Positions 49,000 through 57,345 of a stretch of DNA of 58,218 nt are shown here, in pieces (the first letter of the stretch is position 1; the number at the start of each line of letters is the position of its first letter). The notes under the pieces are model-generated. The model was not told the DNA's origin, ran no database searches, and saw nothing but the letters and a program-made list of their open reading frames with translations. The stretch is from Bifidobacteriaceae bacterium UBA2724 (lineage in GTDB: Bacteria > Actinomycetota > Actinomycetes > Actinomycetales > Bifidobacteriaceae): contig DEKK01000002.1 of NCBI GenBank assembly GCA_002353815.1, positions 1-58,218 on the forward strand. Reading direction: 5' to 3'. The position numbers and the translations under genes are program-made.

Positions 49000-49482
49000 C
49001 TACAGCGCCAGGGACTCGAGCCAGGAACGGATGGCGGAATCGGATGCAGAGGATGGGAAACGTTTGCCGCCCAGCCATTGGGCGCCTTTTGCCATGTCTT
49101 TGACATCGGATTCATTGCCGAACGAGGAGCTTGACGAGGTGACGAACGCCGCCAGCTTCTTGCCGGTGAAATCGTTGGATGTGAGGAAATCGTCGATCGG
49201 CCATGCAGCGACGCCCCACCATACCGGGGCGCCTATGAACACCACATCGTAAGAATCCCAGTCTGGCACGGATGTGTCCTCGAGCTTCACCGATTGGCGC
49301 TCGGTTGGGTCATTCGCCTCGCGGTTGACGCGACTTCCCGGATCACGCCAATCGAGGTCGGCCGCCGTGTATGGTTCCGCCGCCTTGAGTTCATGCAGCG
49401 TGGCTCCAGTCGCCTCTGCGATGGCCTGCGCCACACGGCGGGTGCACCCGCTTTCCGTGAAATAAACCACCAATGCCTTCAT
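49000..49482 (-). CDS. Flavodoxin-like protein
   Basis: 160 residues, ATG 49482 with only a weak GAGAG upstream. The FMN phosphate loop YFTESGCTRRVAQAI lies at residues 8-22; a W-W-G-V motif (about 89-92) matches the isoalloxazine-stacking loop, and APVWWG is typical of long-chain flavodoxins and their relatives. It is likely the last gene of the AKR-merR-CMD unit, though the gap is about 100 bases. Confidence 0.85.
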   Translation of the reverse strand: MKALVVYFTESGCTRRVAQAIAEATGATLHELKAAEPYTAADLDWRDPGSRVNREANDPTERQSVKLEDTSVPDWDSYDVVFIGAPVWWGVAAWPIDDFLTSNDFTGKKLAAFVTSSSSSFGNESDVKDMAKGAQWLGGKRFPSSASDSAIRSWLESLAL

Positions 49483-49580
49483 ATTGCTCTCGATTCTTGA
49501 ATCGTTTGAGTCATCTCACTCACTGCGATTGTTTGCCTGAACCGTCCGATCCTGGTTCCAGACACTCGACGGGCCGCCGG

Positions 49581-50336
49581 TCATGCCGCGAGCGCGTCGT
49601 ATTCGGCGTCGCTGACTGGCTCAAGCCATTCGTTGCTCATGCCTTCGCCTGGCAGCATGAAGGCAAGGTGCGAGAACCACGAATCCTTCGCTGCACCGTG
49701 CCAATGCTTCACTCCGGCTGGCACCTCCACCACATCGCCGGGAAGCATGTGGTGCGCCGGCTGGCCTTCGATCTGGCACCATCCTTCGCCATCGACGCAG
49801 ATGAGGATCTGCCCGCCGCCACGCGCGGCATGGTGGATGTGCCAGTTGTTGCGGCATTCAGGTTCGAATGTCACGTTGTGGATGGCGAGTGGATCGCCAG
49901 GTGCGCTTACCTGCTTGAGGTAGGAATGTCCGGTGAAGTATTGCGCGTAGCCGTCGTTTGGTTCGCCCATGCCGAAGAACCCGCCGTGTTCCTCCTGCTC
50001 TGCCGCGTCATGCGTGGCATCGGAGGCATACACTTCCTTTGCCATGGAGAATGCCGCCCATGCATTCGGCCAGCCGGCGTAGAAAGCGATGTGCGTGAGA
50101 ATCGATGCCATTTCGTCACGGGTCACGCCGTTGGTGCGGGCGGTCTGAAGATGGTATGTGAGCGAGGAATCAGTGATGCCTTTGCCGATGAGGGTGCTGA
50201 TTGTGATGATGCTGCGCGTCTTAGGCGAGAGCGTGGGGTCGTTCCACACTTCGCCAAAGAGCACGTCGTCGTTGTAATGGGCGAACTTCGGTGAGAAATC
50301 GCCCAACTGATCGTGTCCTGCCGTTTGTTTGACCAT
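49581..50336 (-). CDS. Carboxymuconolactone decarboxylase-like/cupin fusion protein
   Basis: 251 residues; ATCAAGGAG upstream of the ATG. An N-terminal carboxymuconolactone decarboxylase-like domain (about 20-110) lacks the AhpD CxxC, so peroxidase activity of that type is not expected. A C-terminal cupin (about 145-235) has metal ligands in HIHHAARGGGQ and in KHWHG. Fusions of these two domains are commonly found near MerR regulators and aldo/keto reductases and are thought to process quinone or aldehyde compounds; substrate unknown. Confidence 0.85.
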   Translation of the reverse strand: MVKQTAGHDQLGDFSPKFAHYNDDVLFGEVWNDPTLSPKTRSIITISTLIGKGITDSSLTYHLQTARTNGVTRDEMASILTHIAFYAGWPNAWAAFSMAKEVYASDATHDAAEQEEHGGFFGMGEPNDGYAQYFTGHSYLKQVSAPGDPLAIHNVTFEPECRNNWHIHHAARGGGQILICVDGEGWCQIEGQPAHHMLPGDVVEVPAGVKHWHGAAKDSWFSHLAFMLPGEGMSNEWLEPVSDAEYDALAA

Positions 50337-50408
50337 TGTGCACTCCTTGATGGTTGCGCCGGATGCCTGTCATCCGGCTATATGTGAGTCTCTGTGTGTG
50401 GACGAAGC

Positions 50409-51062
50409 TCATGTGTCGGCTGGATCCGGCACATGGGGTCGGATATGGTCGCCATTGCCGCTGTCACAGTCATCGTCCCCGTCCTTGCATCCGGCGGCTG
50501 TTTCGCTTCCAGTTGCTTCCTGGATGTCTGGGATCCTGTCGGGTTCCATGCCGGGGGCTTCGTCGACGTGGACGGCGGATTCGGTACCTGCGGCGATGGC
50601 GGTGCGATAGTACCAGTCTTTGAAATCGAGCTCGCGCAGGTAGAACTTCAGTTGCTCGATCTGGTCGAGCACGGCCTGTCGCTGCGCTTTGATGAGCTCA
50701 TAGCGTTGTTCGAGCGAGGCGTCGCCTTCCTCGCACAGCTGCGCGTATTCCCTGATCCGCCGTATGGGCATGCCCGTGTTTTTCAAACACTGCAGCACTC
50801 GCAGCCACGGAAAGTCCTTGTTGCGGAACACGCGCACACCGTTGATGCGCTCCACGTGCGGCAGCAATCCTTCGTGGTCGTAGTAGCGCAGCGCGGACGG
50901 GGCGACGCCCATGATCTGCGCGACCTGGGATATCGAATACGCCGGTTCATCGTCGGAACCATACGCATCGGTGAACGATGAGGAGAGGGACCGCCCCGCA
51001 CTGTCCGTCACCGTGGCGCCCGTCATCGCATCGTCATGGGCGTCCGCCTTGTTCCCGCTCAT
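50409..51062 (-). CDS. MerR-family transcriptional regulator
   Basis: 217 residues. Its ATG overlaps the AKR stop (ATGA), so both are translationally coupled. An extended N-terminus (~40 residues) precedes the MerR DNA-binding domain (YSISQVAQIMGVAPSALRYYDHEGLLP, about 42-70) and coiled-coil dimerisation helix (about 110-140). The tail is acidic, lacking the Cys ligands of metal-sensing MerR proteins. It most likely controls the AKR promoter, which has the long spacer typical of MerR targets. Confidence 0.92.
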   Translation of the reverse strand: MSGNKADAHDDAMTGATVTDSAGRSLSSSFTDAYGSDDEPAYSISQVAQIMGVAPSALRYYDHEGLLPHVERINGVRVFRNKDFPWLRVLQCLKNTGMPIRRIREYAQLCEEGDASLEQRYELIKAQRQAVLDQIEQLKFYLRELDFKDWYYRTAIAAGTESAVHVDEAPGMEPDRIPDIQEATGSETAAGCKDGDDDCDSGNGDHIRPHVPDPADT

Positions 51063-51934
51063 ATCCTGCCTCCATACACAGGCCAGAAACTCTGGTCTCC
51101 GTAGTCCTTGATATGCTCCATGCGCTTCAGGGTCTCCATGTCATCGTCGGATATCTCGAAATCCACTTGCGCATTGGTGCGCATATGGTCGGGGTTCGCC
51201 GTCTTGGGAAGCGGCAACAACCCCAGCTGCAGGTCGTAGCGGATGCACAACTGTGCAGGGCTCACCCCGTAGCGCTGCGCCATCGATGCGATCTGGGGGT
51301 TGTCCAGCACCACGCCGTGAGCGATGGGCGAATACGCTTCGACGAGTATCCCCTGCTTCTTGCAGTAGTCGATGACGTCCCACGGGGTGTTGGTGATATG
51401 TGCAAGGACTTGGTTGACCGCAGGCGTTACGGTGCAGTTGTCTAGGATGTTGTCGATGTCGTGCACCGTGAAGTTCGACACGCCGATCGCACGGATCTTG
51501 CCAGCCTTGTAGGCGTCCTCGAGAGCGCGGTACGCCTCGACGTTGCCCTTCTCATAACGGTCGGACGACTGGTTGACGGCGCTCCAAGGCTGGGGGCTGT
51601 GGATGATCATCATGTCGAGATATCCCAGGTCGAGTTTACGCAAGGATCCTTCAATGGCGGCTGCCGCCGAATCGTAGTCTTTGCATTCCGCAGCGAGCTT
51701 GGTCGTCACGAACACCTCGGCACGATCCACACCGGATTCGCGCACACCGCGTCCGACCTCCGCCTCGTTGCCGTATGCTTCGGCAGTGTCGATGTGACGG
51801 TAGCCGATTGCAAGCGCCGCCTTGACTGCATCAGTCGCCTGCTGCCCTTCGATGAGCCATGTGCCCAACGCGAGCTTGGGAATCGTCACCCCGTTGTTGA
51901 GGGTAAATGTCTGGGCCAATGCTGAATCCGCCAT
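51059..51934 (-). CDS. Aldo/keto reductase
   Basis: 291 residues; ATG 51934 after AAAGGAGACC. NADPH-dependent reduction of aldehydes or ketones. The catalytic tetrad is visible as Asp and Tyr in DTAEAYGNEAEV, Lys in VTTKLA and His in MMIIHSPQPW, and the NADPH site near the C-terminus (PKTANPDHMR). It is first in an apparent operon with merR, CMD-cupin and flavodoxin genes, suggesting a response to reactive carbonyl or quinone compounds. Confidence 0.95.
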   Translation of the reverse strand: MADSALAQTFTLNNGVTIPKLALGTWLIEGQQATDAVKAALAIGYRHIDTAEAYGNEAEVGRGVRESGVDRAEVFVTTKLAAECKDYDSAAAAIEGSLRKLDLGYLDMMIIHSPQPWSAVNQSSDRYEKGNVEAYRALEDAYKAGKIRAIGVSNFTVHDIDNILDNCTVTPAVNQVLAHITNTPWDVIDYCKKQGILVEAYSPIAHGVVLDNPQIASMAQRYGVSPAQLCIRYDLQLGLLPLPKTANPDHMRTNAQVDFEISDDDMETLKRMEHIKDYGDQSFWPVYGGRI

Positions 51935-52038
51935 GGTGCGGTCTCCTTTTCATATCGTCTTGTAGCAAGCAGCGCAGCGATTCATGCAGTACCTTTCCTC
52001 AGGATTGGCATCCAGCCGCATTTGCTTTCGATAACATC

Positions 52039-52069
52039 ACGGTAGGGCTTAAAGCACACTTTAAGTCAA
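52039..52069 (-). promoter_or_regulatory. MerR-type promoter with 19-bp spacer and internal dyad
   Basis: On the minus strand TTGACT (52069-52064) is followed by a 19-base spacer and TACCGT (52044-52039). CTTAAAG-N4-CTTTAAG (52048-52065), a perfect dyad, sits within the spacer and touches the -35. This is the geometry that MerR proteins use. The start of the AKR gene lies about 105 bases downstream. Confidence 0.7.
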
Positions 52070-52085
52070 AGCGCGACACACCGAC

Positions 52086-52267
52086 GAGAGGAAGGAGAAA
52101 TGGGAAGGAAGGAAAAGGAGAAGGAAGTAAGGCAGGGTAAGCAGGAGGGAAAAGAAAAAGAAGGAGAAAGAGAGAATGGAGAAGAAGAAACGACGTGAGA
52201 GATGAAGGAAGTGATATGAAAAAAGGCAGAGAAAAGGAATAAAATTAAATGTAAAGAAAAGGGGAAG
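52086..52267. other. 182-base polypurine tract
   Basis: By my count only 19 of 182 bases on the plus strand are pyrimidines, so about 90% is A or G, with many GGA and GAA runs. There is no coding frame with a recognisable product on either strand (the opposite strand gives only a Phe/Leu/Ser-rich translation). It lies between the AKR promoter and the YdcF-like gene, and composition differs sharply from all neighbours. Confidence 0.7.
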
Positions 52268-52408
52268 CACACCAACACAATACGCTGGTAGCATGTGCTG
52301 CATCACTGTCGATGCCATGCACGTCGATGCCATGCACAGAACGCGACCCGCAGCACGCAAGACTTGCCCGAGGGCAATCCGGCCAGAAACAACCGCTGAA
52401 GGACAAAA

Positions 52409-53416
52409 ATGATGAATGAACTACAGTCCGGGGACCCGCAAGACAACCGAAACGATCCTCATTCAACAGGTAGCGCCTCCGAAGCTGCTTCCGACACCAT
52501 CGCCAACAACACCCCCGATACCACCAGCACCAACACCGCAACCGGCGCCTCAACCGATGCCGCCGCCGACGCAACCACCGCAACCACCACAACCACCGCA
52601 ACCACCGCAACCACCACCCGCATTCACTTCCCGCTGCGCCAGGCGGCGACGGCAATCGTGTGCATCGCCGCGCTCGCCAGCCTGTGGTACGCCCGCGCGG
52701 TCTACAACACGCACACCGGTACGTCATTCTGGCTGTTCTGGGTGGCTCTTGCGCTGGCCCTCGGCGTGTGGGCTGCGGCCATCTGGTTCCATTGGTGGCG
52801 AGCGCTGCCCAACGTGGCGCGCATTCCCATCGGCATCGTGCTATGCGTCGCACTGTGCAGTTTTGGCATGTCGCAAGCCGCCATCGCCTCTCACATGCGC
52901 GACGAAGGCGATCGGAACCTTGATTACATCATCGTGCTGGGCGCGCAGGTCTACCAAGGCTCCCCCAGCCTCGTGCTGCGCTATCGACTTGACAAGGCAG
53001 CCGAATACCTGCGCGCAAACCCTGGCACGACGTGCATCGTCTCGGGCGGGCAGGGCCCCAATGAACCGTATGCGGAGGCGCAGGGAATGGCGGATTATCT
53101 TGAGCATGACGCCGGCATCGATGCATCGCGCATCATCGAGGAGTCCGATTCCACCACGACCGTGGAAAACCTGCGCAACAGCCGTGCAATCATCGACAGC
53201 GCCAACAACACAGGGAGCAGCACCAGCAGCACCGTGTCCGAGTCTTCCATTGGTATCGTCACCAACGACTTCCATGTATTCCGCTCCCTGCAAATCGCCC
53301 ATGACCAGGGTTACACGGATGTGCGCGGCATCGCGGCGGGCTCCCCACGCGACATGCTCCTCAACAACATGGTGCGCGAGTCTTTCGCGGAAGCCAAATA
53401 TCTGATCAAGCGCTGA
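52409..53416 (+). CDS. YdcF/SanA-like (DUF218) membrane protein
   Basis: 335 residues; ATG 52409 with GAAGGA upstream. A Thr/Ala/Asn/Asp-rich N-terminus of ~70 residues includes the nonapeptide-like DNA repeat. Three membrane segments follow at about 75-95, 105-128 and 135-155, then a DUF218 domain (about 170-320): IIVLGAQVYQGSPSLVLRYR, VSGGQGPNEPYAEAQ, ESDSTTTVENLRN and VTNDFHVFRSL. SanA/YdcF proteins affect envelope permeability and vancomycin sensitivity in E. coli, and the domain may act in lipid-linked precursor metabolism. The exact reaction is unknown. Confidence 0.88.
   Translation: MMNELQSGDPQDNRNDPHSTGSASEAASDTIANNTPDTTSTNTATGASTDAAADATTATTTTTATTATTTRIHFPLRQAATAIVCIAALASLWYARAVYNTHTGTSFWLFWVALALALGVWAAAIWFHWWRALPNVARIPIGIVLCVALCSFGMSQAAIASHMRDEGDRNLDYIIVLGAQVYQGSPSLVLRYRLDKAAEYLRANPGTTCIVSGGQGPNEPYAEAQGMADYLEHDAGIDASRIIEESDSTTTVENLRNSRAIIDSANNTGSSTSSTVSESSIGIVTNDFHVFRSLQIAHDQGYTDVRGIAAGSPRDMLLNNMVRESFAEAKYLIKR
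52572..52616 (+). repeat. Five tandem 9-bp repeats in a coding region
   Basis: CAACCACCG/A occurs five times in a row and encodes part of the Thr/Ala linker at the N-terminus of the YdcF-like protein. The unit is a multiple of three, so length changes would keep the frame. Confidence 0.8.
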
Positions 53417-53494
53417 CTGACTGCCCGCCGCCTTCCCTGCCTCGCAGGTATCGCCCGCCGCCAGCCATGCCTTGCTGCCAGCCGTGCCCCTGTC

Positions 53495-56203
53495 TCAGAG
53501 GAACCGGCCGGTGAGGCTGTCGGGGTCGCGGCGGATGTCGTCGGGCGTGCCTTGGGCGACGATGCGACCGCCTTGCACACCTCCGAGCGGCCCCATGTCG
53601 ATGATCCAGTCGGCGTTGCGCATCACATCGAGGTCGTGTTCGATGACGATGACGGTGGCACCGTGGTCGATGAGCGTCTGGAACACGTCGAGCAGCGTGA
53701 GCACATCCTTGGGATGCAGGCCGATCGTCGGCTCGTCGAACACGAACAGCGAATCGTCCTGGGCGCGCCCCATCTCGCTGGCGAGCTTGAGGCGCTGCGC
53801 CTCGCCGCCGGAGAGTCCGGGCGTCTGTTCCCCGATCGTGAGATAGCCCAGCCCCAGGCCGTGCAACGTCTGCAGGCGCTGGCGCAGCAGCTTGAGACCG
53901 CGGCCGGAATCGAACGCTTCGAGCGCTTCATCCACGCTCATGCGCATGAGCTGCGGCAGGCTGTATTCAACCGCGCCGCCGAACGGGCGTCGTATCGCAT
54001 CGGCCTGCTTGCCGTAGCGCGACCCATGGCAATCGGGGCAATCCACCTGCACGTCGGGCAGGAACTGCACGTCGAGCGAAATCTGACCGGTGCCGTCGCA
54101 TGTGGGGCACCGCAGCCGCCCGGTGTTGTACGAGAAGTCCCCTGCCTTGAACCCGAGCCGTTTCGCGTCGTCCGTGCGCGCGAACGCCTTGCGCAGCTCG
54201 TCATGGATGCCCGCGTACGTGGCGACGGTGGAACGCACATTGATGCCGATGGGCGTGGCGTCGATGAGCTTGGCATGCTTGATTCCCGGCGCCGAAAGGC
54301 TCTGCACATGCGCAGGCAACGCAACATCAACCGAATCAGCAGAATCAGTTGAACCAGCCGAATCCGCGGCCGCCTGAAGCGCCGGCACCAGGCTTTCGAG
54401 CACCATCGTCGTCTTGCCGGACCCCGACACGCCGGTCACGACAGTGAGCCGACCCTTGGGGACGCGCACGTCCAACGGATGCACGGTGTGAATGGCACGG
54501 GTGTGCATGGCTATCGTGCCCATGTCGAACACCTTGCCCTCCGTCACCACGGGGCGCACACGCTCCGCCGCACGTTCCGCCGCAGCCGCGCCAATACCTG
54601 CCGCGTTCCCGACAGCCGCTGCGTTCCCGCCGTCAGCCGCAGGTTCCCTGTCCTCGGCTTCAACCTGCCGCGCAAGGAACGGGCCGATCACCGACCGGGC
54701 ATCGCCCGCCAGGTCGTGCACAGTGCCCTGCGCGATCACCCTGCCGCCGTCCGCTCCGGCGCCCGGCCCCATTTCGACGATCCAATCGGCATGGCCCAGC
54801 ACCTGCGTGTCATGGTCCACCAGCACCACGGAATTGCCGTCGGCCACCAGATCGTCCATCACACCCACCAACCCTTGCAGGTTGTACGGATGCAAGCCGA
54901 TGGACGGCTCGTCAAGCACATAGAGCACCCCGGTCGTACGGTTGCGCACTGCGCGGGCCAGCTGCACGCGCTGACGCTCGCCGGTCGACAACGTGGAACC
55001 GGCGCGGTCGAGCGACAGGTAGCCCAGACCCAGGTCCATCAGGCGGCGCGCCGTATCGAGGAACGAATCGCAGATGTTCTTTGCCATCGGGCGCATCTTG
55101 GCGGGCAGCGAATCCGGCACGCCCTTGACCCACTCGATGGCATTGTCAAGCGTCATCGCGGTCGCTTCGTCCAGCCCGATGCCCCGCAGCCTCGGCGCCC
55201 GCGCGGCGTCGCTCAGACGCGTGCCATGGCAATCGGGGCACACGCCGTCCTTGATGTATTTGGCGACGCGTTTCATGCCGCGCTCATCCTTGACCTTGGA
55301 GAGTGCGTTCTTGACGGTGTTGACGGCGCTGTAGTAGGTGAAGTCGAGCTCGCCGTCCTGCTGGGCGTTTTTGCTCACGTAATGGATGTGCTTCTTGACC
55401 ATGGGCCCGTGGTAGACGATCTCTTTCTCACGGTCGGTCAGGTCGCGGAACGGCACGTCGGTGCGCACGCCCATCTCGCGGCACACGTCCGTCATAAGCG
55501 ACCAGATGAGGCTGCCCCATACGACGACGGCGCCTTCGTCGATGGTCTTCGACTGGTCGGGCACGAGGGTGGATTCGTCGACGATGTGCGCGATGCCGGT
55601 GCCTTGGCAGGTCGGGCAGGCGCCGCGGCTGTTGAAGGCGAGGTCTTCAGCGCCGGGCGCCTCGACCTGCGCCCCGCATTCGGGGCAGACGATCGGCTGC
55701 ATGGCGGCGACGGCAAGGGTGGGCTCGACGTAATGCCCGTTGGGGCATCGGTGGCTTGCCAGGCGCGAGAACATGAGACGCAGGCTGTTGAGCAGTTCGC
55801 TCATTGTGCCGAAGGTGCTGCGGATGCCGGGCACGCCGGGGCGTTGGTGCAATGCGAGCGCGGCGGGCACGTAGCGCACGTCGTCCACGTCGGCGCGTTC
55901 GGCCTGCGTCATGCGCCGGCGCGTGTAGGTGGAGAGGGATTCAAGGTAGCGGCGCGAGCCTTCCGCATACAGCACGCCGAGCGCGAGCGACGACTTGCCC
56001 GATCCGGAGACGCCGGCGATTCCCACGATCTTGCCGAGCGGCACGTCCACGTCGATGTTTCGCAGGTTGTGGACGCGCGCCCCGCGCACCTCGATGGCGG
56101 CGGGCCTGCGGGCGGATGTCGCGTCGGTCTCGGTCGCGGGGTGTGCGGATTGCGTGGGGTTTGACTTGTGGATATTTGACGATGACATCGGGTGTTCGTT
56201 CAC
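53495..56203 (-). CDS. UvrA-like ABC ATPase (UvrA2/DrrC type)
   Basis: 902 residues from GTG 56203, chosen because GGAGG lies five bases upstream; ATG 56188 is the alternative. Two UvrA-type ABC domains: Walker A sites GVSGSGKSSLA and GVSGSGKTTM, signatures LSTGERQRV and LSGGEAQRL, and Zn-finger Cys sets (CPECGAQ ... CPTC, CPDCHG, CPTCDG, CPDCHG). The divergence around residues 100-200 from canonical UvrA (RYVPAALALHQRPG in place of the usual IDQK motif) points to the UvrA2/drug-resistance class rather than the core excision-repair protein. A low-complexity Ala-rich linker lies near residue 560. Confidence 0.82.
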   Translation of the reverse strand: MNEHPMSSSNIHKSNPTQSAHPATETDATSARRPAAIEVRGARVHNLRNIDVDVPLGKIVGIAGVSGSGKSSLALGVLYAEGSRRYLESLSTYTRRRMTQAERADVDDVRYVPAALALHQRPGVPGIRSTFGTMSELLNSLRLMFSRLASHRCPNGHYVEPTLAVAAMQPIVCPECGAQVEAPGAEDLAFNSRGACPTCQGTGIAHIVDESTLVPDQSKTIDEGAVVVWGSLIWSLMTDVCREMGVRTDVPFRDLTDREKEIVYHGPMVKKHIHYVSKNAQQDGELDFTYYSAVNTVKNALSKVKDERGMKRVAKYIKDGVCPDCHGTRLSDAARAPRLRGIGLDEATAMTLDNAIEWVKGVPDSLPAKMRPMAKNICDSFLDTARRLMDLGLGYLSLDRAGSTLSTGERQRVQLARAVRNRTTGVLYVLDEPSIGLHPYNLQGLVGVMDDLVADGNSVVLVDHDTQVLGHADWIVEMGPGAGADGGRVIAQGTVHDLAGDARSVIGPFLARQVEAEDREPAADGGNAAAVGNAAGIGAAAAERAAERVRPVVTEGKVFDMGTIAMHTRAIHTVHPLDVRVPKGRLTVVTGVSGSGKTTMVLESLVPALQAAADSAGSTDSADSVDVALPAHVQSLSAPGIKHAKLIDATPIGINVRSTVATYAGIHDELRKAFARTDDAKRLGFKAGDFSYNTGRLRCPTCDGTGQISLDVQFLPDVQVDCPDCHGSRYGKQADAIRRPFGGAVEYSLPQLMRMSVDEALEAFDSGRGLKLLRQRLQTLHGLGLGYLTIGEQTPGLSGGEAQRLKLASEMGRAQDDSLFVFDEPTIGLHPKDVLTLLDVFQTLIDHGATVIVIEHDLDVMRNADWIIDMGPLGGVQGGRIVAQGTPDDIRRDPDSLTGRFL

Positions 56204-56409
56204 AGCTACCTCCAAGACACTCACAGCCGCCTCTAAGATTTGTGGCTCAATCCTTGCATGGTACCGTGACCATTCGGAGCCTGACCTTCCGCAGGAATCC
56301 GGTAGGCTGATCCGGCGGGATGGTCGGCGATATGCTGAGCATCGTGAACACAGCGCGACCGAATGCACCACGGGTGGCGCCGTGATGGCGCAATGAGACG
56401 GGATTCATC

Positions 56410-57045
56410 ATGGAACGATTGACGGCGCAGCAGATCTACGACAGACTGGTCGAAGGCTATGGCAAGCCGCGATGGTGGCCGGGCACGCCGTACGAAATCA
56501 TGGTCAGCGCCATCCTCGTGCAAAACACAGCGTGGACGCAGGTGGAGAGAGTGTTCGCCGCATGGGGTGAACCGGATTCCGCCACGGTGCTGGCGATGCC
56601 TGTCGAACAGCTGCAGGAGACGATTCGCCCGTGCGGTTTCATGAAGGCGAAGGCGGCGACGATCCGCAGGGTCAGCGAATGGTACCGCGGATATGGATTC
56701 GACATCGAAAAGGCGCGGGCGACGGATCGGAATCGGCTGCGGCGCGAACTGCTGGGATTGAAAGGCATCGGTGCGGAAACCGCGGACGCGATGCTCGTAT
56801 TCGCACTGCACAAGCCGTCGTTCGTCATCGACGCCTACACGCGCCGCTTCCTTGACCGCATGGGATACGGATTCACAGATGACAAGCAGATCCGCCGCTT
56901 CTTCGAATCCGGCCTGCCCGCCGATTACCAAATCTACGGCTGGTACCACTGGCTGCTGCTCGAACATGGCAAGAACCACTGCGGCAAGCAGCCGACGTGC
57001 GACGGCTGCGCGTTCAGCAAGGTGTGCCCCGGACGGATTCTCTAA
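56410..57045 (+). CDS. Endonuclease III-superfamily DNA glycosylase, MagIII-like
   Basis: 211 residues; ATG 56410 with a weak GACGGGA upstream. HhH-GPD fold with LLGLKGIGAETADAML (helix-hairpin-helix) and VIDAYTRR (catalytic Asp). The Lys that makes EndoIII bifunctional (GVGRKTA) is replaced by Glu in GIGAETA, as in monofunctional MagIII-type 3-methyladenine glycosylases. The C-terminal 4Fe-4S Cys set C-x6-C-x2-C-x5-C is complete. It diverges from the UvrA-like gene, so this is a small DNA-damage neighbourhood. Confidence 0.88.
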   Translation: MERLTAQQIYDRLVEGYGKPRWWPGTPYEIMVSAILVQNTAWTQVERVFAAWGEPDSATVLAMPVEQLQETIRPCGFMKAKAATIRRVSEWYRGYGFDIEKARATDRNRLRRELLGLKGIGAETADAMLVFALHKPSFVIDAYTRRFLDRMGYGFTDDKQIRRFFESGLPADYQIYGWYHWLLLEHGKNHCGKQPTCDGCAFSKVCPGRIL

Positions 57046-57074
57046 GCCTCCCCCATCGGCACCCCACGGTTCGC

Positions 57075-57237
57075 TCGCCGAAGACGGAGGATAAGCCAAC
57101 TCAGAAACCCCGCCTAACCTCCATCTTCGGCGACCCAACAACCTACTCGCCGAAGACGGAAGATACAACCCCTCACAACGGCCGCGTAACCTCCACCTTC
57201 GGCGATACCTGATTCGCTCGCCGAAGACGGAGGTTAA
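57075..57237. repeat. BIME-like cluster of five REP elements in alternating orientation
   Basis: Copies of TCGCCGAAGACGGAGG-A/T-TAA occur on the plus strand at 57075-57094, 57147-57165 and 57218-57237, and inverted at 57115-57133 and 57187-57205. Same-orientation copies are spaced 71-72 bases apart, so the unit is a 72-bp direct-plus-inverted pair. A divergent pair is at 48914-48963. No gene lies here, and the array ends about 40 bases before the foreign segment. Confidence 0.85.
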
Positions 57238-57275
57238 ACGAAACCAAATGGTAAAATAAAACTGTAAATGCCTAT

Positions 57276-57312
57276 GCCGTTATGCTATGAGCATAGTACA
57301 TAGCATAACGGC
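57276..57312 (+). promoter_or_regulatory. Perfect 14-bp inverted repeat before the HTH gene
   Basis: GCCGTTATGCTATG (57276-57289) and CATAGCATAACGGC (57299-57312) flank a nine-base loop, in AT-rich sequence. It lies 34 bases before the ATG of the HTH gene and could be its operator or a leader hairpin. The loop contains a further partial CATAG repeat. Confidence 0.6.
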
Positions 57313-57345
57313 TTCTCTTTCGTTGAGCTAGCAAGGAGGGTGAAT

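Noticed and set aside
52061..52360. Minus-strand 99-codon frame in the polypurine tract
   Set aside because: Translation is a Phe/Leu/Ser-rich run produced by the polypyrimidine strand; no start context and no family.
52416..53405. Pro/Thr-rich open frame overlapping the YdcF-like gene in another frame
   Set aside because: No domain, no ribosome site, and the other frame has an intact DUF218 domain.
57075..57237. CRISPR-like reading of the repeat cluster
   Set aside because: Copies alternate in orientation, and the intervening segments vary in length and number too little for spacers; no cas gene is near.
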